This document shows positions 58,193 through 64,000 of a stretch of DNA of 64,000 nt, piece after piece. This DNA is from Neofusicoccum parvum (lineage: Eukaryota; Ascomycota; Dothideomycetes; Botryosphaeriales; Botryosphaeriaceae): the NCBI GenBank assembly GCA_020912385.1, contig CP087209.1, positions 248,001-312,000 of the forward strand. The letters run 5' to 3'. Under the pieces are notes generated by a model. The model was not told the DNA's origin. It saw only the letters and a program-made list of their open reading frames with translations, and ran no database searches. The translations under genes were made by a program, and so were the position numbers. Position 1 is the first letter of the stretch. The number at the start of each line of letters is the position of its first letter.

Positions 58193-58880
58193 ATTGGACG
58201 GACGGGTATTGTTTGGTGGTGAGCAGAGTCGTGGAGGCTGTAGAAGAAACGAGGAGGCGCACCGCGGTTCAAATACAGAATAGCCGTTGAGGTTGGAAGA
58301 TATGTATGACGGGTGCCGCACAGCGTACCTTCCGAAGCTCAATGGGTGAGCGGAAGACACAATTCCGATAAAGGTGTGGAATGCCCCGCACTGGGGCTTT
58401 GCCGTACTTCCCGGGGTTTGCAGCCAGTAACGTCCTGGCCATGGTGCGGAAAACCGAATGGTGCGGATTATTATCCGCGATCCGTTCCGATGCCGCCAAA
58501 TTTTGCCACAATCGGCCAATGAACGCTTTCAGACGGCTTGAGAAGGCATACTGTCATCACGGAGACTAGTCGGAATTGCGCTCCCGTGGATGCGCCCGCA
58601 AGCTTGTGTTGTTACCTTGTTTCGCGGCTCAGGACTGATCACGGCCTCGCGAATAAATGGCAAGTTCAAGAAAATACATTTTCTGTCTTCCAGAACCCCT
58701 TCCGAAACTCTGATGAGCGCGAAGACGCGGCAACACGGTCAGCTGGGCAATGATGAGCAGCTTTGTGATGAATTCATACTGGGCGGATGCTCACTCCGCC
58801 ACTGCATCATCTACTGCAGGTACAGCGAGATGTGTTCTGGGGTTGCTTCCAAAGGCTCCACTGATCTGAGCATCAATTAT
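58193..58880. promoter_or_regulatory. Upstream region of the NRPS-like gene
   Basis: About 0.7 kb with a CCAAT-type site (GGCCAATG) near 58513, about 320 bp from the start. Short ORFs here show no coding character. Confidence 0.35.
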
Positions 58881-60000
58881 TCCGTGACAAAAACAGCTTA
58901 GTGCAAAACTTGCTCGTCAAAACCACATTTCCGCTTCACTGGCTGCGCACTGTCCTGTACTCTAGTGTCTGGACGTCAAGAGTTGACTAACATATCAGCT
59001 GCGTAGCGCTGAACTAATTGCGATGTCAATCCCAAATTTGAAAAACGAATTAGCGATCTATAGAAAGATAGAAAATTTCGATGCATTTACATATTCAAAT
59101 AAGCCGAGATCCACGCCGTCAAAATGAACTGTCCATGGAGAACTACACACAAAGACGTGGCAACGAAGCCTCAATTAGCATGTCACATATAGTTCTTGAT
59201 TTTTTGGATTAGCATCATAACCCCATTCAAGCCACAAAAGAGCTGCTCTGAATGACTGTCCATTGTTCTGAATTTTTGAAGCTTCTAAACGAAAATTTGA
59301 TGAGGTGTTTAGTCGAAGTTGATAAATTAACAACAAATCACGGCACTACTTCACTTTCACAGAGCATTGCCTTCAGCTTTGATGAAGCCTAGGATCCGCT
59401 TTCATCCAGTGAAGTAGACCCGGCATCTCATACAAATTCTTAAAGACCGTGCTTCAATTACAATAACCGCTGTCGATGGAAACGTCAATATACATCTGAA
59501 TTTGACAGAACAATTATTCATCAGAGGATCATTCTCCAAAATATTGCTATCTGCTCCATTTATTGTTTCGGCAGCACCACGTCCTTATTTAATGAATGCA
59601 AGGATGTTTACTGCATTGAGAAGGTCATGCAACCCCAATTCTTTGATTTAATGAACGCCTGGGGAAATTCTAGACAAGACTCGCCACTGCTGGGCGTACT
59701 TCGTGCCAAACTTCACCTTGAGCAGCCTGCTTATCTTGAGTAATACTAAAACTTCTGATCTGTCTTCTACCAGCCATAGTATCAGAAGAATGTTGAGCTC
59801 TCACAATGCGCTTACCTATTAAAGTAATTTTTACTGAACCGTGGGAATGGACTGTGCAAGATAACAACTGGTAAAGCTATTTGCTGAACAAGCCCTACCA
59901 TTGTTCAACTTCTTCACTATGCACAAGAACTCTAATCACGACGTGACTGTCAAACGAGCTGTACCTGAAGCACCCGGAAGTATTCCACCGAGAGACGCCG
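58881..60000. other. AT-rich gene-free block
   Basis: About 1.1 kb, clearly AT-richer than its surroundings, with frequent TTTGAA/ATTTGA text and no ORF above 65 codons. It could be a decayed, RIP-affected repeat, but no terminal repeat or recognisable transposase remains. Confidence 0.35.
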
Positions 60001-61560
60001 AAGCAGCCTACACGCAGCAGCGACATTGATTAGGACGCCTGAGCGGATGATCTCCGTATCCGAACCCAAACACTCTACCATATTCAAGCGTGTTTTCCTC
60101 TCTCTCCCAGATCGAAGAGCAGTCGAGAACTCCACAACAAAGCACCGCAAAGCGGGACAGACGCTCGCATCAACCGTCAACGCCAACAAACCCCTCGGCA
60201 TACCTTCTCCCCCAACCTCCCACACGCACCCCACCAGCACCACCTCTCCACCAGCCACGGGACAAACCGCCCCGTCACCAATCATCCGACAAGCCCACCC
60301 GCACGTTCCCCTTATCGTCCGCGGGACCGCACCTGCAGGACCGCCTGCGGTCCAGACTCGCCGCCCCGCCAGCATCCGCCCAAAAAGCAAAAACGGCCAA
60401 CAACGACAACGAACCCAACCGCCACGAACCAGCCCAACCCCCCCTCCTTTCCGCATGCCGCACATGCACACGAGCAGAAAGACAGCCAGAAAGACGCGAT
60501 ACGGCGTCGATCAGGGCCAACCACACGCCGCCCCAGACGCACTGACGCCAACGCCGATTTGTTTTCGCCACTCGGCTCATCGTGCCGAAGGACGACGGGT
60601 GGTGCAGCCACCGAAGAAAAAATATTCACTAACCGCCTACTTGCGAGCGGTCGAACTACCTAACCGCAAGCTCCCGTCCACTAAAAACCACCACACCCCT
60701 TCAGACAGAAAAAAGAACAAACCCAGCCGGCAGGAGCGCTTGAACAGATAAAACCCCAAAGAGCCAGTCGAAGACTTAGAAAAAAAAATACCGCACGAGA
60801 ATGCCACAGCTCGACGGCCCGACGGGTTCATCGTTGTTGCTCGAGCTCCGCGCGCGCGCTAAACTAATGTATCGTGAGCAGACAGCAGCAGCACAACAGG
60901 TACATCCACGACAAAGTCGCAGCACGAAAGCAAAAAAAAAAAAAAGGGTCCAGCGGTCCAGCCTCAGGGTCCGACGAGCAGGACGCAACCGATCTCCCTC
61001 CCATTACGTACTTGCCCAGACGCGCGCCGCCCCAATCCATTCCCCATGCAGGGGGGCCGAGCAAGGCAGGCCAGGCGTGCCAATATTCCCCACACCTGGC
61101 CTTCGTCCCATTCGCGAGGGCGAAGGCGAGAAAGAGACACGAACGTCGTGTGTGCGGCCTGGCCTGGGGGCTGCGCGTGGTCCCCACGCGCCTTTGACGT
61201 GGCGGGCGTTGCAAATCGGTCCAAAGGAAGCAACTCGATGGGCGGGGGATGGGGCCGCTCGGAAGTCTCCCACGGCCGCTCGGGTTGATGATTTACCCAG
61301 CGTCCGGCGCGGTGATCAGGCACCAGTGCAGGCAGCTGGGGGAGTGCCTTTTTTTTTTGTGGCGCGAATACGGGCGAAGAGCGGGTCGACATCGCACTTG
61401 CAGCTCTCTGTCCCGCGCGCGTCCGCGTGCGCCCATCAGCGGCAAAAAACAACGATCGCAGGGAGCCATGGCCAACCGGCGCGGGAGGGAGTAGATCCAG
61501 CTGGGCCAAGTAGATCCGATCAGGGGTGTTGTCTCGATGCTTGTCGGTTGATTTGCGAAA
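60001..61560. other. Strand-asymmetric low-complexity block
   Basis: From about 60110 to 60780 the plus strand is strongly A/C-rich (poor in G and T). An uninterrupted A14 tract follows at 60932-60945 and a T10 tract near 61350. Open frames here (for example 60026-60751) follow from the biased composition and are not annotated. Confidence 0.4.
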
Positions 61561-64000
61561 GATCTAGAATCCCGAGGTGGACAATGCTGGTTGGTGGATC
61601 GCACGTCGTTTCTTGTTTTCACCTCCTATCCCCGGATAAAACCCGATCGCTGCGCGGGTTGGCTTGTAGTTGCATTTGTAGCTGCGTATCCCGCATTCCC
61701 CGATTGGGCTAATGATGTGTGGCAGGGAAGAACAAGGTTCGGCAACGGCTGAAGGCGCACCGCGGATGCAACATCCTACGACGAACGTGAAAAAGAAAAC
61801 AAAAGACACACTTCTTGATGAACGTGAGGGCGTGCATGACCTTGAATTGGTCTCGAACCTTGTGGAAGAATCTTTCCAATCAACCTGGAAAGAGCGGGGA
61901 ATGCGCATTGTGTTTCGAAAATCTCACCGTTGTTCCCAACCGCGTCTGGTCGCTAAACAGCCATGCTCGTCCCTCGTGTTCCAGCGAATGGGAGTAAACA
62001 GTCATGCTTGGCCGTCGTATTGCAGCAAATAGGATTTCTCCCAGTACTTCACCCACCGACTCACGTACCTGCTGCTCCGTTTGCCATCAAACTCACCGTT
62101 CCTTGCCAATGCCATTGATCATGGCGTGAATGGAAGAAGCCAGCTTTCAGGCCACCCTCGTGTCTGCCGACCCACGCATACACGAACTTGCGGTATGCCG
62201 GGCGCTTGCTGGACTGCAGCAGTGACATAACCGAAATTCCAAATCTGCCGGGCTGGAAGAAGGTTGCTGGCTCCTCTCATGAGTATGAGGTAATCTTGCA
62301 TCTTCAAAATGCACCAAGGCTCTCGCGCATAGCCGCGGGCAAGCATTCCTAGTCCGGCTCTTGGAGACTGCATTTCCGCACCGCCTCTTCTTTGCATATG
62401 TACCGGCCTGAAGCCCGCATCCTTCTCCGCAACATCGGGCCACGTGGGTAAGCCAGATGACCGGTGTCCATTGCGCAATACCCACACCGACAGACAGGGT
62501 CTCGCGGGGTGGGCCTTTTTCTTTTTTCTTGACTTTCCGCTAGCCGGGTCCTTGGTAATTGCCAATTGTCCAACGGCGTGCCGGTCTTGGTCGTTCGGCG
62601 TGGCGGTGGCCAATTGATGAGCTGGCTGTTGCGTGAGCGGAGAGTTGTGCGTGGCTGAATCGCTCCGGGGATCTTCTATCAACATAAGGTTGTCTAGTCA
62701 AGGTTCAAGCTCGGCGTTTGGCAGCCGCAACTTCGTGATGTCGGACGTCACAGACCAAGATGTTGTCCGCGCAAATGGTGATCGCAATCATGTGCCTCGG
62801 AAAAGCTGCTGATTTTGTTGCTGCAGCTGTGGAGAAGAACCGTGACAAATGGTCCCCGCTCAGCCTCGGCTTGGCGGCAAAAGTGTTTCGTGGCCTGGCT
62901 GTTGTCATGCAGTGCTGCCTGGCTCGTTAGTCGTTTGTGGCCTCAGGCACTAACATTCCACTTCATCTCCGCCTCTGCTCAAACACCAGCTGTACCATCG
63001 ACTCTCCTGTTCCCGCAAACAACAAAATCTCCGACGCATAAACGCCTGGACTTGCTTCAGAACCCCGCGAAACCCCAAGTCCTCCACCAGCATGGTGGAC
63101 GCGTGGCCCAGAGAACCGGCTTCCAGAATCCAACGGTACGATGCCGCGAACACCGGGGTTCGTGTGTTCGGGTCCGCCTGGTACGCAACGCATTCTCTGA
63201 CACGTCCGAATGCATCCGGCTGCTCTCGGGCATCGGCGCGTCTGCATGTGGCTTCATAGTCGTCGTGGCGGGGGTTACACCCGCGGTAAGTGCAGCACGG
63301 GGGTAAGAGTTGCGTTGGCGCTGGTGGCTGGCCTGGGCGGTCCGTACGAGGTGTGGGCGAGCCAAGTAGTCGAGATAAGGGTTCCGCGGTAAAACATTCA
63401 CTTGCTGGAGCGGATGGCAGCCGCAACTTCCTCGGGAGGGTGTGAACACATGTTGGTTGGCTGAGGAAGAATGATGGGCGGATGTCACAAGCGAAGAATG
63501 GTACATCACATTCGCGAAAAAATCTCCGAGAACCCCGGTGCGAGATACGAGCTACTACGAGTTATAGGTTAGGTGTCCATACTCGAAGGAGCCGGTGACG
63601 TTGCGGGTAGCGTCTTATCATCCGGGTTGGTATATCGAGCATGCTGGCTGTCTTGGACGAGCGAGCGCCATAGCTGAGAGATTTGCCATGACGATAGCGT
63701 CGCCTATTGAAACCAGCTGTAAGTCAGTCTTGATATCGGTCTTGCTCTGAGGTGCTTGACGGCATTTTGCGGCCGCAAGACGGTACCTGTGCAAAGACCA
63801 GTGCAGTCCAAGTCGGAGGGAACATCCCTCTACCAGTCGTCTAAAATTCGCCCTACATGACAGGAATGGCAGGGCGAAAGGGGGGCGATCGTAAAACGAG
63901 CCTCAGAAAGTAGGACGTGATCCCTTGGTGTGGCCGTTTCAGGAAAGCGTGGCGTGATTTGGGTGCGTTGGAAGTGAGGCCAAGAGAGAAATCGCCGAAC
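61561..64000. other. Gene-poor end of the window
   Basis: About 2.4 kb with ordinary composition and only scattered short ORFs on both strands. An imperfect direct repeat of roughly 17 bp (AAACAGYCATGCTYG..) occurs near 61955 and 61995. No gene recognised. Confidence 0.4.

Noticed and set aside
60026..60751. 241-codon plus-strand ORF
   Set aside because: Its Pro/Thr/Lys/Arg composition follows directly from an A/C-rich strand, a second frame is equally open, and no motif is present.

Overview
The window is nuclear DNA of a filamentous ascomycete (Pezizomycotina). The evidence is short GT-AG introns of about 50-75 nt in most genes, TATA boxes about 65-130 bp upstream of several starts, and fungal-specific families: a secretory lipase, a fungal rhodopsin-like membrane protein, a STAND-type N-terminal domain and an NRPS-like carboxylate reductase. 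The overall style would fit a Dothideomycete or relative, but that placement is weak. I place 25 protein-coding genes, one probable pseudogene and a few doubtful small ORFs. Exon joins were chosen so that reading frame and family motifs both agree. I see no tRNA, rRNA, CRISPR array or intact transposon.

Region 1 (1-12 kb) is rich in secreted or degradative enzymes. In order they are a secreted SnoaL-like protein, a decayed alpha/beta-hydrolase fragment, a secretory lipase, an SDR, a type-B carboxylesterase, a small EthD-domain protein and a GH10 endo-xylanase. Genes are separated by AT-richer spacers of 0.4-1.3 kb, as expected of an accessory, saprotrophic or plant-interacting set.

Region 2 (12-26 kb) holds a CorA-like membrane protein and a 2H-phosphoesterase that share a divergent promoter with two CACGTG sites, a nine-exon F-box-type protein, an AAAP amino-acid permease, and a 947-residue protein with a fungal STAND/NACHT-type N-terminus and a hydrophobic C-terminal hairpin. 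A 12-bp minisatellite lies almost against the TATA box of that last gene.

Region 3 (26-42.7 kb) is a mix of accessory and housekeeping genes: a LaeA-like SAM methyltransferase, an acyl-CoA dehydrogenase/DszC-type flavoenzyme, an OXR1-type TLDc protein, a small membrane protein tail-to-tail with a membrane-anchored sulfotransferase-like protein, prefoldin subunit 6 divergent from VPS4, and prenylcysteine oxidase.

Region 4 (42.7-64 kb) is sparse. It has a seven-TM rhodopsin-like protein, the GRIM-19 complex I subunit divergent from TRM10 across only 293 bp, a second F-box-type protein, and an adenylation-thiolation-reductase (NRPS-like) enzyme. It contains three long gene-poor stretches: 42.7-46.1, 47.7-50.0 and 58.2-64.0 kb. 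The genes do not form one pathway. The most unusual loci are the STAND-like/TM protein with its minisatellite promoter, the sulfotransferase with a roughly 330-residue repetitive disordered N-terminus and its convergent TM partner, the CorA-like protein with GTN in place of GMN, and the stand-alone NRPS-like reductase.
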